A DNA stretch of 64,000 bases from Sorangium sp025924095 (GCF_051521505.1 NZ_CP150356.1:2976001-3040000); one strand, 5' to 3'; shown: positions 50,773 to 59,121, counted from the stretch's first letter. Translations and numbers: made by a program. The notes: generated by a model not told the origin, from the letters alone.

Positions 50773-50820
50773 TGCTGCTCCAGCAGCAAGCGCTGCGTGC
50801 GGGGTGCTGCTGGAGCAGCA
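50773..50820. terminator. Perfect inverted repeat hairpin after the methyltransferase cluster
   Basis: TGCTGCTCCAGCAGCA (50773-50788) is exactly complementary to TGCTGCTGGAGCAGCA (50805-50820), loop 16 bases. Each arm is itself nearly palindromic (7-bp arms around CC or GG), so alternative cruciforms are possible. No T run follows, so it may be a stabiliser or a rho-related signal instead of a classical terminator. Confidence 0.65.
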
Positions 50821-50959
50821 ACGACAGAGGCCCGAGGCGCGCAGCCGCCTTCAGGCGGCGGCCGGCCATCGCGCGGAGATCCATCGCTCACGGCTGCGGC
50901 GCGAGACGTGCTTGCGGGCCTCCGGCCCGGCGAGCCACGGGCGAGGAGCCCGTGTTTTC

Positions 50960-52099
50960 ATGAACGTCTTCTGGTTTCTTCCGACGCACGGCGATGGCCG
51001 CTATCTCGGCACCGCCGAGGGGGCGCGCCCCGTCTCGCTCTCTTACCTTCGCCAGATCGCGCAGGCCGCCGACGACCTCGGCTATCACGGCGTGCTGCTC
51101 CCCACGGGGAGGTCCTGCGAGGATGCCTGGGCGATCGCGTCGGCGATGATCCCGCTCACGCAGCGGCTCCGGTTCCTTGTCGCGCTGCGGCCGGGGATCG
51201 TCTCTCCCACGTGGGCTGCCCGCATGGCGTCCACGGTCGACCGCCTGTCGGGCGGCCGCCTGCTGCTCAACGTGGTGACCGGCGGCGATCCCGCGGAGGC
51301 CGAGGGCGATGGCGTCTTTCTCGGCCACGACGAGCGCTATGCGGTGACCGACGAGTTCCTCACCATCTGGCGCCGCGTCATGGCCGGCGAGACGGTCGAC
51401 TTCGAGGGCAAGCACCTGCGCGTCAAGGGGGCGAAGATCCTCTATCCCCCGATCCAGGCGCCGCACCCGCCGCTCTACATCGGCGGGTCGTCGCCCGCGG
51501 GGCACGCCCTGGCAGCGCGCCACCACGACGTCTACCTGACCTGGGGCGAGCCGCCGGCCGCCGTGGCCGAGAAGATCGCGGACGTCCGCCGCCGCGCGGC
51601 CGCCGAGGGGCGCGAGGTGCGCTTCGGGATCCGCCTGCACGTCATCGTCCGCGAGACCGCCGAGGCGGCGTGGGCCGCCGCGAACGATCTCATCCGGCAC
51701 CTCGACGACCGCGCCATCGCCGCGGCGCAGCAGGCGTTCTCGCGCTTCGACTCCGAGGGCCAGCGGCGCATGGCGGCGCTGCACAGCGGGCGGCGCGAGG
51801 CGCTCGAGATCAGCCCGAACCTCTGGGCCGGCGTCGGGCTCGTGCGCGGCGGCGCCGGCACGGCGCTCGTGGGCGATCCGGAGACGGTCGCGCGCCGCAT
51901 GCGAGAGTACGCCGCGCTCGGGATCGACACGTTCATCCTGTCGGGGTATCCGCACCTCGAAGAGGCCTATCGCGTCGCCGAGCTGCTCTTTCCGCGGCTC
52001 TCCATCGAGCGCAAGGGATCCGATGTCCGCCCCAACCTCACGGGGCCGTTCGGCGAGGTGATCGCCAACGACATCCTCCCCCAGCGGTCGCAGAGCTGA
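50960..52099 (+). CDS. ssuD: FMNH2-dependent alkanesulfonate monooxygenase-like (LLM class)
   Basis: 379 residues. It is a TIM-barrel luciferase-like monooxygenase. Key segments: MNVFWFLPTHGDGRYLG, ADDLGYHGVLLPTGRSCED, the SPTWAARMASTVDRLSGGRL strand, and HPPLYIGGSSPAGHALAARHHDVYLTWGE, all typical of SsuD. It uses reduced FMN from an SsuE-type reductase to split sulphonates into aldehyde and sulphite. The reductase gene is 38 bp away, convergent, instead of in the same operon. No sulphonate ABC transporter is present, so a broader oxygenase role is possible. Confidence 0.85.
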   Translation: MNVFWFLPTHGDGRYLGTAEGARPVSLSYLRQIAQAADDLGYHGVLLPTGRSCEDAWAIASAMIPLTQRLRFLVALRPGIVSPTWAARMASTVDRLSGGRLLLNVVTGGDPAEAEGDGVFLGHDERYAVTDEFLTIWRRVMAGETVDFEGKHLRVKGAKILYPPIQAPHPPLYIGGSSPAGHALAARHHDVYLTWGEPPAAVAEKIADVRRRAAAEGREVRFGIRLHVIVRETAEAAWAAANDLIRHLDDRAIAAAQQAFSRFDSEGQRRMAALHSGRREALEISPNLWAGVGLVRGGAGTALVGDPETVARRMREYAALGIDTFILSGYPHLEEAYRVAELLFPRLSIERKGSDVRPNLTGPFGEVIANDILPQRSQS

Positions 52100-52136
52100 G
52101 CCGATCGCATGCGCCGCCCTGCTCCCCGGCCGGATC

Positions 52137-52703
52137 TCAGGCGGCCACCTCGCGCGCCGGGAGCGCGAGGCCTTCGCGGAGCACGCTGTCGATGAAGGGC
52201 CTCACGATCTCCTCCAGCTTGCTCCCGAGCTCGTCGTCGATGTCGAGCAGCCCGTCCTCGCCGAGCCGCAGCGCCTTGTCGAGGAGGAACAGCCCTGCGA
52301 GCACGTGCCGCGCGCCGAGCGACTGGAGGACCGGGCGGAGCCCGTAGTCGATGGCGAGCACGTGCGCGAGGGTCCCGCCCGTCGCGAGCGGCAGCACGGC
52401 CTTCCCCGCGAGCCCGAACTGCGGCAAGAGGTCGAGGAACGCCTTGAGCACGCCGGTGTACGAGGCCTTGTAGATGGGTGTCGCGATGACGACCCCGGCC
52501 GCCTCGGCGACGATCCGCGCCGCGTCCGCCACGGCGGGGGAGTCGACGCGGCCGAAGAGGAGGTCCTCGGCGGGGAGGTCGCGGACGTGGAGGAGGGTGA
52601 CGCGAAACCCCTCGCGCCCGAGCCGCGCCGCGATGCGGGCAGCCAGCGCGGCGGTCTTCGAGCGCGCGGAAACACTTCCAGTGATGATGGCAATGCCTGA
52701 CAT
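52137..52703 (-). CDS. ssuE: NADPH-dependent FMN reductase, SsuE-like
   Basis: 188 residues from ATG 52703. Flavodoxin-like fold: IAIITGSVSARSKTAALAARIA (FMN phosphate loop GSxxxxSxT), then VVIATPIYKASYTGVLKAFLDLLPQ, the typical SsuE/MsuE TPIYxxSYxGxLKxFLDLLPQ motif, and AVLPLATGGTLAHVLAIDYGL. It supplies FMNH2 to the SsuD-like enzyme encoded convergently next door. The promoter region carries an operator-like palindrome with arms TAACGGA and TCCGTTA at 52742-52762, near a TATAGT -10 at 52743-52738, so the gene is probably regulated, by a TetR- or MarR-like protein not in the window. Confidence 0.88.
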   Translation of the reverse strand: MSGIAIITGSVSARSKTAALAARIAARLGREGFRVTLLHVRDLPAEDLLFGRVDSPAVADAARIVAEAAGVVIATPIYKASYTGVLKAFLDLLPQFGLAGKAVLPLATGGTLAHVLAIDYGLRPVLQSLGARHVLAGLFLLDKALRLGEDGLLDIDDELGSKLEEIVRPFIDSVLREGLALPAREVAA

Positions 52704-52737
52704 GGGCGCGTCATAACAAAGCCCCTCGTCGTTGTCT

Positions 52738-52769
52738 ACTATAACGGATGAATTGTCCGTTAAAACGGA
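52738..52769 (-). promoter_or_regulatory. Operator-like palindrome in the SsuE promoter
   Basis: TAACGGA (52742-52748) and TCCGTTA (52756-52762) form a 7-7-7 palindrome. A third half-site, AACGGA (52764-52769), pairs with TCCGTT across only two bases. The -10 candidate TATAGT lies at 52743-52738 on the minus strand, 35 bases before the start codon. No strong -35 was found, in line with repressor or activator control. Confidence 0.6.
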
Positions 52770-52905
52770 TTGAGCTCGGCGGACCGGCGCTGCCGCCCTG
52801 GATGGGAGCCTGTCTGCGCGGGAACGGAGGGCGCGGTCGCGGTGCTCCCTGGCACCTAGAGTGGCCGTGCGCGGGCGCGCGTGGGGAGGGCCGATGTCGG
52901 AGCGC

Positions 52906-52954
52906 AAAAGAAAGAGAAGAGGACGCCGGCTGGGGGGGAGCCGGCGCCCTCTTC
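52906..52954 (-). terminator. Rho-independent terminator of the heme-motif lipoprotein gene
   Basis: On the minus strand, arms GAAGAGGGCGCCGGCT and AGCCGGCGTCCTCTTC (52954-52916) pair with one mismatch around a C-rich loop, followed by a T-rich tract (complement of AAAAGAAAGA at 52906-52915). It ends 39 bases after the stop codon at 52993. Confidence 0.85.
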
Positions 52955-52992
52955 ATGAGCGCGCGCTCGCTCTCACGAACGCGCGCTCGCGG

Positions 52993-55014
52993 CTAGTTCT
53001 CGAACCGGACGTTGTCCAGGTAGTAGGGCCCCGTGTTGCTGGTCACGTTGAGGTTGAACTGGAGCTTCACGTCGCTCGGCGCCGCGTTCAGCGCGTTCAG
53101 GGTCGCGGTCGGAAGCGCGGCGAACTGGATCCTCTGGAACGACCCCGGGGTGACCAGGCTGAGCGAGGTGTTCCCGGCCCACTGGTTGTTGATGCCGGCC
53201 GAGGGGATGGAGATCAGCACCTCGATGTTGCCGGCCCAGCCCGGGGCCGGCTGGATGGGGGACACGAAGAGGTCGAGCGTGATCTTGTTGCCCACCGGGG
53301 TGAGGCCCGCGGTGCTGAAGCTCGGGCTGACGATCTCGTTGTAGCTGGCCGGGGTCTGGACCTGGAGCGAGGCGATGCCCTCCTCCGCGCGGCCCGTGTG
53401 GACCGACAGCTGCGCCTGCGTCGAGGTCCACGCGCCCGGCTTCTCGAACCCGAGGATCGGGTTGTTGAGGAGGAAGTCGGCCATCACGTCCTTCCGGAAC
53501 GGGATGAACAGGTCGGTGAGGGCCTCCGAGATGATGAAGCGCTGCCCGCCCTCGATGGGGTCGCTCTCGAGCTGCTCGGTCGTCTGGATGAACGGGCTCG
53601 TCTTGGCGAGCGTCTTCGTCGTGCCGAGGTCGAGATCGACCGTCGGCGAGCCCGTGGCGTCGCCGATGGGCTCATGGCACCCGCTGCACGAGAGCGAGAA
53701 CGCGCGCCCGACGATCTGGTCCGGCGTGAGCGTGCTGCCCATGGCGGTGAGCTTGCTCTGGATGCTCGTCCTGAGCGCCGAGGGCCCGCTGCCGAACGTC
53801 GCGAAGTAGTTGTTCTGCAGGCCGATCATCTGGCTCTCCCCGGCGTTCATGGTCGTCGGGTAGCCCGGCTCGAAGGCGAAGCGGTTGATGTCGTCCGCCG
53901 CGGCGAGCCGCTCCACCAGGTCGGGGAACGACGTGCTCCGGAAGGCGACGGCGCGCGCGTCGGTCGAGGCGGGATCGAAGAGCGGCGCGGCCGGGGTGTC
54001 CTTCACGAAGGACGGGGTCACGACCAGCGTGGCGCTGCTCCCGGAGCCGCCGTGCAGGAGCCTGAACTCCCGCAGGTTCCAGGTGGTGAAGGGCACGGGC
54101 GGATCCCCGACGACCTCGGGGGCGAAGAGGAACTCGTTGGTCCGGATCTGGCCGCCGTACGGCCCTGCGCTCTGGCCGTAGTGATCGATGTGAATGACGG
54201 GCTCGAACCCGGGCAGGCCCTCGAAGTAGAAGTCGTGCAGCGCGTCCCTCCGGGTCGCCAGGCTCTTCGTCGTATCCGACAGGCCGTACCAGAAATTGGC
54301 GACCGGGCGGCACCCTTCCCGGCCGAGGCTCGGCGTCGGGTTCGGCAGCCGGGCCTCGAAGATGATGAAGTTGCGCAGCTGGAACGCGCCCGGCGTCATG
54401 CCCGAGCGCCTCGCGAAGACCACGCGGTACTCACCGCAGTTGGCGCCGTCCGGCGGGGCGAGGTCGAAGCGGTTTGACAGGGTCGTGGCGACGTACGCGT
54501 TGTCGGCCGTCTCGTCGGCGAAAGGATCCCTGTCGGCCTCGAAGCCCACGGCGCGGGCGCAGTCGATCGGCCAGCCGTTGATGGACCCGTCCGAGCCGGG
54601 GATCACCACGTCATCGCAGTTCGGGCCGAGGCCGAGCCCGTCCGCGGCCTTCCGGTTCGTGTCCATGAGCTGCCGGAACAGCTGGAGGGGCGTCATGCTG
54701 ACGCCCGCCTGATCGATGAGCTGCTGGAGCGCGTCCTTCAGCGTGAAGGCGCTGAGGATGTCGGCGTTCGTGACGACGAGCGACCTTCGCCCCTCGATGG
54801 CGAACGGCAGGGAGAGCGCCTGGGCGGTGGACGCGGCTTCGCCCTCCGCGAGATCAACCGCCTCGCCGTCCCCCGGCGCGATGTCCGCGCAGGAGACCGG
54901 CAGCATCGCGAGCGAAACCAGCGCGGCGCGCCGCGCCCTCCGCCACGCCCCGGCGGGGGCAGAACCAGAATGAGAGTGCACAGAACTGCTCGAACTCGAC
55001 CACCTAGAGAACAT
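52993..55014 (-). CDS. Exported lipoprotein with a c-type heme motif
   Basis: 673 residues from ATG 55014 with AGGAGG five bases upstream; the longer frame to 55203 is unsupported. The N terminus has an Arg-rich region and hydrophobic helix ending in LPVSC, a lipoprotein lipobox, so it is periplasmic or outer-membrane. The central region (about 250-420) has a repeated beta pattern with acidic residues. SCSGCHEP near residue 440 is a CxxCH heme-c motif. The last 150 residues form a beta-sandwich-like domain (VTSNTGPYYLDNVRF). Similar large lipoproteins are common in myxobacteria with unknown function. It is followed by a strong terminator. Confidence 0.75.
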   Translation of the reverse strand: MFSRWSSSSSSVHSHSGSAPAGAWRRARRAALVSLAMLPVSCADIAPGDGEAVDLAEGEAASTAQALSLPFAIEGRRSLVVTNADILSAFTLKDALQQLIDQAGVSMTPLQLFRQLMDTNRKAADGLGLGPNCDDVVIPGSDGSINGWPIDCARAVGFEADRDPFADETADNAYVATTLSNRFDLAPPDGANCGEYRVVFARRSGMTPGAFQLRNFIIFEARLPNPTPSLGREGCRPVANFWYGLSDTTKSLATRRDALHDFYFEGLPGFEPVIHIDHYGQSAGPYGGQIRTNEFLFAPEVVGDPPVPFTTWNLREFRLLHGGSGSSATLVVTPSFVKDTPAAPLFDPASTDARAVAFRSTSFPDLVERLAAADDINRFAFEPGYPTTMNAGESQMIGLQNNYFATFGSGPSALRTSIQSKLTAMGSTLTPDQIVGRAFSLSCSGCHEPIGDATGSPTVDLDLGTTKTLAKTSPFIQTTEQLESDPIEGGQRFIISEALTDLFIPFRKDVMADFLLNNPILGFEKPGAWTSTQAQLSVHTGRAEEGIASLQVQTPASYNEIVSPSFSTAGLTPVGNKITLDLFVSPIQPAPGWAGNIEVLISIPSAGINNQWAGNTSLSLVTPGSFQRIQFAALPTATLNALNAAPSDVKLQFNLNVTSNTGPYYLDNVRFEN

Positions 55015-55308
55015 GAAACCTCCTGAGAACCACGACGACAAACAACGATGGCGTCGCGCTGCAGAGCGCGCGCACGCGGACGGCGGATGAAGGTGTGGGC
55101 CGGGCTCGACGACCGCGGGCGAGCGCGTGCGCCGGTCCGCGAAGAGACGGAGCCAGCGCGCGCCCACAAGGGGCACGCCTCGCCGCCGCCGACACGGCAG
55201 CACCGGCCCGTCGAGCTATGGTCCCGCGACGAGGCGCTCCGGCGCTTTCATCGCGCGGAGCAGCTGCCCGTGAACGCGGGCTGGAACTTAGTACTGTTTA
55301 CGAAGCGA

Positions 55309-55683
55309 TCAAGCTCTATCAGGTGTCGTGTTCGTGGCGCGCGGTCCCGGTGCCAGGGGATCACGATCGGATCGCAGTTCGTGAACGAGCGGAACCTCGT
55401 GAACGAGGTGATCGCCATTCATGGACTCGAACGTCGTGTGGAGGTCGTACGTGAAGCCGTCGTTGTGCTCGCGCTCCTCGTTGCCCCAGCCCTGGTCGTC
55501 GATGGGGAAGAACTCCGTCTCCAGGAAGATGCCTGTCCCGCGATCGCTCACGTTCCTGGGGACGGTGTACGGGATCGCGAGGTGGACCCCCGGCTCGTCC
55601 CGGAACCATGGATCGAACGCCGCGGCTCCGGTCGTGCGGCCCGTGGGCCCGGAGCGGTTCCCGTGAATGCTGCCGATCCCGCC
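55309..55683 (-). pseudogene. Remnant of a fibro-slime domain protein
   Basis: One minus-strand frame reads FDPWFRDEPGVHLAIPYTVP, then FLETEFFPIDDQGWGNE and HNDGFTYDLHTTFE, the core of the fibro-slime (PA14-like) domain that normally continues with Y-x-GGETF and GDDDVWVFING. Here it diverges after HTTFE and ends at 55309. There is no start codon, signal peptide or downstream body. A decayed fragment of a larger secreted protein, between the lipoprotein and the sigma operon. Confidence 0.7.
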
Positions 55684-55750
55684 GGTCCTTCACGGAATCG
55701 TGAGGGGGGCGCGTCGTTCTCCCGGCACCCGGCCCGCCGGCGTCACGGGC

Positions 55751-56497
55751 TCACGGCGCCGCGCTCACGATCCGGCGCACCGGCTCGGCGAAGGAGCTCG
55801 AGGGATAGCGCGCGACGAACGCCGCCGCGCGCGCCCGCGCCTCGTCGGCGCGACCGAGGCGCGTCAGCGCGCGGATCGCGATGAACTCCCGCTCCTCCGC
55901 GAGCCGCCCCTTCGGGAAATCGGTCTGGTGTCTGTCCAGCGCGGCCAGGGCGGCCTCCGGGTCCTGCGCGAGCGCGGCCCTCGACTTGTCGACGAGGTTC
56001 GACTCGCGGACCAGGTCGTCGTTGTCCACCGCGGCGATCGCCTCGGGCGCGGGCGCGGCCGGCCGGGTGTTTCGCGGCGCCTCCCGGCGGGCGGCGGCTG
56101 CGGCCGGCGGCGGCGCCTCGGGCGCAGGCGCCGGAGCCTCGGGCGCCGGCGCCGCGGCGGGGGCGCCGCCCCGCGCGCTCGAGAACAGCTGCTCCAGCGG
56201 CAGGTCCGTCAGCAACGGGGGCGGCGCGACCGACGCGGCGGCGCTCCGGCCCTCGTCGAGGGCGACGTGGAGCCCGGCCCCGCCGGCGCCGAGGCCCACC
56301 GCGAGGAAGATCCCCTTGATCCACATCGGCACCGTCGCACCGGCGGCCGCGGTCGTCCCCAGCGGCGCCACCCGGGCCGCGGTGCGCGCGAGCTCGGCGG
56401 CGGTCATCGATCGCGGGCGCGCGGCGGCGAGGAGGAGCTCGCGGGCTCCCAGCGGGGCGCCGCCACCTTCCTGGTTCCATCGCTTCGGATCGCTCAT
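55751..56497 (-). CDS. Single-pass membrane protein with C-terminal TPR-like region, downstream of a sigma factor
   Basis: 248 residues. Its ATG overlaps the sigma gene stop (ATGA), so translation is coupled. The N-terminal 60 residues contain an Ala-rich helix and TVPMWIKGIFLAVGLGAGGAGL, a single membrane span. Then an Ala/Pro linker of about 70 residues and two helical repeats (KSRAALAQDPEAALAALDRH and RARAAAFVARYPSSSFAEPV) like TPR units. In myxobacteria such genes follow ECF sigma factors and probably act as anti-sigma or envelope-stress sensors; no anti-sigma motif is visible. Confidence 0.75.
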   Translation of the reverse strand: MSDPKRWNQEGGGAPLGARELLLAAARPRSMTAAELARTAARVAPLGTTAAAGATVPMWIKGIFLAVGLGAGGAGLHVALDEGRSAAASVAPPPLLTDLPLEQLFSSARGGAPAAAPAPEAPAPAPEAPPPAAAAARREAPRNTRPAAPAPEAIAAVDNDDLVRESNLVDKSRAALAQDPEAALAALDRHQTDFPKGRLAEEREFIAIRALTRLGRADEARARAAAFVARYPSSSFAEPVRRIVSAAP

Positions 56498-57099
56498 CTG
56501 GCCCCCCTGCGTGCGCACTCGGCCTCGCTCTTCTTCAGCAGCGTGGCGAACTCTTTTCGTGCTGCGTGGAGCCGCGAGTATACGGTCCCGACGGGGACGC
56601 CGACCAGGCTCGCGATCTCGTTGCAGGGCATCTCTTCGATCTCGAACATGACAAACACGGCTCTTCGGTCGAGATCCATGGCCTCGAGGATGCCATCGAG
56701 CTGCAATCTCGCCTGACGTTGGGAGGTGATCTCTTCGGGGCCGCGCGCGGAGTCCGGCACGTCGTCCACCGCCTCGCCGAGCCGCTCCCGGCGCGTGTGC
56801 GCGCGGCGGCGGTGCGAGGCGGCGACGCGACGGCAGATGGCGAAGAGCCAGGTCGTGATGGGGCAGGCCCAGTCGAAGGACGGGAGCCGCCGCTGGACGA
56901 CGATGAAGACGTCCTGGAAGGCATCTTCCAGGTCCGGGCGCTGGATGCCGAACCTCTGCAGGGTGGCCCAGACGAATCCGCCGTGCTCGGCGTGCAGGGC
57001 GACGAGGCTCCGTGGCGGCTGTCTGGCGTCGCCCAGGGCCTCGGCTTGTAAGCATTGCTCCACGCTCTGGTGGATGCCGTCAGCCGGAGGATCCTTCAT
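56494..57099 (-). CDS. ECF-type RNA polymerase sigma factor
   Basis: 201 residues. Its ATG overlaps the stop of the upstream gene (TGATG at 57101-57097), and its own stop overlaps the next ATG (ATGA). Region 2 has RPDLEDAFQDVFIVVQRRLPSFDWACPITTWLFAICRR. Region 4 has AVFVMFEIEEMPCNEIASLVGVPVGTVYSRLHAARKEF, the canonical recognition helix. This is the middle gene of a tightly coupled operon with an exported Pro-rich protein (57099-58217) and a membrane/TPR protein (55751-56497). Likely an envelope-signal sigma factor. Target promoters unknown. Confidence 0.9.
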   Translation of the reverse strand: MKDPPADGIHQSVEQCLQAEALGDARQPPRSLVALHAEHGGFVWATLQRFGIQRPDLEDAFQDVFIVVQRRLPSFDWACPITTWLFAICRRVAASHRRRAHTRRERLGEAVDDVPDSARGPEEITSQRQARLQLDGILEAMDLDRRAVFVMFEIEEMPCNEIASLVGVPVGTVYSRLHAARKEFATLLKKSEAECARRGAR

Positions 57100-58217
57100 C
57101 AAAACGTGATCCCGACCCCCCCGAACGCCGCGCCGGCGACGGCCGGCTGCTCGAAGCCCGCCGGCTGCCCGTCCTGCAGCTGGAAGCTGTACCGCGTCAT
57201 CGGAACGAAGAGGTCGATCCCTGTCTCGAGCCGCAGCGGCCCGACGATGCGGACGCCCAGCCGGGTGCCCGCCCCGAGGCTGAGCCACGCCCGCGAGCCG
57301 ACGTCGGTCGGCAGGATCGTCGGGGTGATCTGCTCGTCCCCGTAGATGACGGCGTAGATGGCGCCCGCCACCACCCGGCCGCAGAGCCCGAAGACGAGCG
57401 CTCGGCTCCGGACCATCTCCAGGCACCCGCCGAGCCAGCCCGCCGTGAGGCCGAAGGCGAACGTCCGCCGGGTCGCGTGCTGCTCCGGGAGCCAGAGCGC
57501 CCCCGTCTCGAGGGTCCATCGCGGCAGGATCGACCACTCGCCCGACAGGGCGACGCCGGCCCCGGGCGAGGGGACGATGCCCACGGACGCGAACCCGCGC
57601 CAGGCGACCGAGATCCCCCCGGGCGGCGGGCCCTCGGCCGGCGGCGGCGCTGCCCGGGTCTCCGCCGGCCAGGGGAACGGCGGCTCCGGCGACCGCACGG
57701 CCTCCGGAGGGCTCGGCGGACGCACGGCGGCCGGCGGGGGCGGAGGGCTCGGCGGCGTCTCGGCGGCCGGCGGAGGTGGAGGGCTCGGCGGCGTCTCGGC
57801 GGCCGGGGGGGCGAGGCCGGCCTCGGGATCGGTGGTGAGCATGATGTGCACGGCCGCGGCGGCGACGATCCCGTCGCAGCTCAGGCCGTGGTCGGAGAAC
57901 TCGCGGACGGTCGGCGGGGCGCCGTCGCACAGCTGGGTCCGGATCGTGGCCGACCAGGCGCCGGGCTGCCCTTGCACCACGGCCTCGATCGAGGCGACCT
58001 TGCCCGTGGTGACGAGCTCCCGCCCGAGCCGCCGCGAGATCTCGGCGCGGAACCGGGACGCCGCAGGGCACTGCACCTCCGCGCCTGCGAGGCGCACCCA
58101 CGACACGTCCGCGGCGGCGCGGTCGCACTCCTCCGCGCGCGCCCCGGCCGGCGCGAGCGCAGCGCAGGCGCCGAGGACCGACACGAGCGTACGTAGTACG
58201 GCCGGCGCGCTGCTCAT
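57099..58217 (-). CDS. Exported protein with Pro-rich linker and beta-barrel-like C terminus, first gene of a sigma operon
   Basis: 372 residues from ATG 58217, with GGGAGG seven bases upstream. A signal peptide (MSSAPAVLRTLVSVLGACAA, cleaved after ARA) is followed by a small domain with conserved Cys (CDRAAADVSW, VQCPAASRF, TQLCDGAPP, LSCDGI). A Pro linker with two AAETPPSPPPPP repeats comes next, then about 180 residues of alternating hydrophobic strands that may form an outer-membrane or periplasmic barrel (GISVAWRGFASVG to GGVGITF). Its stop overlaps the sigma gene ATG. Probably the sensor or target of that sigma factor. Confidence 0.75.
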   Translation of the reverse strand: MSSAPAVLRTLVSVLGACAALAPAGARAEECDRAAADVSWVRLAGAEVQCPAASRFRAEISRRLGRELVTTGKVASIEAVVQGQPGAWSATIRTQLCDGAPPTVREFSDHGLSCDGIVAAAAVHIMLTTDPEAGLAPPAAETPPSPPPPPAAETPPSPPPPPAAVRPPSPPEAVRSPEPPFPWPAETRAAPPPAEGPPPGGISVAWRGFASVGIVPSPGAGVALSGEWSILPRWTLETGALWLPEQHATRRTFAFGLTAGWLGGCLEMVRSRALVFGLCGRVVAGAIYAVIYGDEQITPTILPTDVGSRAWLSLGAGTRLGVRIVGPLRLETGIDLFVPMTRYSFQLQDGQPAGFEQPAVAGAAFGGVGITF

Positions 58218-58332
58218 CGCCGCCTCCCTTCGCGCCGGCTGCTCGGGCTCGCTGCGGGGGAAGGGGCGACTTCGTGGGGAGCGGCGCGCCATGACGGAGA
58301 GAATGCTAGCTCAGTCGCCAAACGGTTCGGGG

Positions 58333-58412
58333 CTCGTGTACACGCGGGTGGTTCACAACTCACAGGAATTACGGGCGCCGTTGCTGGTTTGCTTCCCCCG
58401 CGTGTACACGAG
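58333..58412. promoter_or_regulatory. Paired inverted repeats upstream of the sigma operon
   Basis: CTCGTGTACACGCGGG (58333-58348) and CCCGCGTGTACACGAG (58397-58412) are perfect 16-base complements 48 bases apart. Each contains the palindrome CGTGTACACG. They lie 116-195 bases before the start at 58217. They could be a pair of operator sites for a dimeric repressor, allowing DNA looping, or the arms of a long hairpin. Confidence 0.6.
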
Positions 58413-59001
58413 GATCCCCGGGTGGGGAAGGCTCCCGGACGACGCGCCGATGCCGGCAAGGCGACGAGTGCCTCGGCCCTCCGCGCGCCTTCGCGGCGGG
58501 CCGCGAGCGCGATTCGTCTGGCGTGCGCCCGCGACCGGAAGGCCGCGGGCGAGCGCGTGGTGCTGGAGTGCCGCGGCGCCGCGGTGAGCGAGGCGGAGCC
58601 CGCTGCGGGGGGCGCGCCACGGGAGCACGAGCGCGCGGGGTAACGTCGTACGCTCCGCCGCCTGGAGGGCGACATGGCCGCCGCGAAGCGAAGCGCATCA
58701 GTCATCGATTCGCTATGGGATCGAGCGGCTCTTCATCGACCAAGAGCTCGCCTGGGTGAGCGACACGATCGCTCCGGAGCTGCTGCCGCCCTCGACCGCC
58801 GGCGCTCAATCTCGGCGATCTGTCCACCCATCAATCGCTGTCGTCGGAGCTCGAGGACATCGCGTCGAAGGGGGCCGCGCGCTCCGCACGAGACGTAACG
58901 GCGCCGGAGCTCGGATTGACCACCGCGCGCGCTGAGCACGCGCGCAGGGCTGTGGATTCCCATGCTCGCTCATCGCTCGGTGTAGACATGTCTGGACATA
59001 A
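58413..59001. other. Intergenic region with a possible decayed reading frame
   Basis: No intact gene. Between about 58695 and 58985 the plus strand gives protein-like fragments in two adjacent frames: YGIERLFIDQELAWVSDTIA, then LSTHQSLSSELEDIASKG, suggesting one frameshift. No family was recognised and neither has a convincing start. The rest shows nothing recognisable. Confidence 0.3.
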
Positions 59002-59018
59002 GCACGTTATGAACGTGC
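59002..59018. promoter_or_regulatory. Palindrome upstream of the third giant kinase
   Basis: GCACGTT (59002-59008), ATG, AACGTGC (59012-59018): perfect 7-bp arms with 3-base centre. ACAT and ATGT flank the arms (ACAT at 58997-59000; ATGT after the second arm at 59019-59022), extending the dyad with two unpaired bases. It lies about 170 bases upstream of the kinase start, in a region of lower GC, and may be a regulator binding site. Confidence 0.5.
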
Positions 59019-59062
59019 ATGTCGTCTGCCAGCGTGATTGCCGGACACGAGAGACATCGAGC

Positions 59063-59121
59063 GAGGAACCCACGAGGAACCCACGAGGAACCCACGAGGA
59101 ATCGAGCGAGGAACCCACGAG
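59063..59121. repeat. Tandem 11-bp GAGGAACCCAC repeats
   Basis: Three exact copies at 59063-59095, a diverged unit (GAGGAATCGAGC), then a further exact copy (59108-59118) and a partial one. Each contains GAGGA, which resembles a Shine-Dalgarno core. Located 64 to 122 bases before the kinase start. Copy change by slippage could alter promoter or leader spacing. Confidence 0.85.

Noticed and set aside
58353..58628. Minus-strand 91-residue frame over the inverted repeat
   Set aside because: Overlaps the palindromes, biased Arg/Ala composition, no ribosome site.
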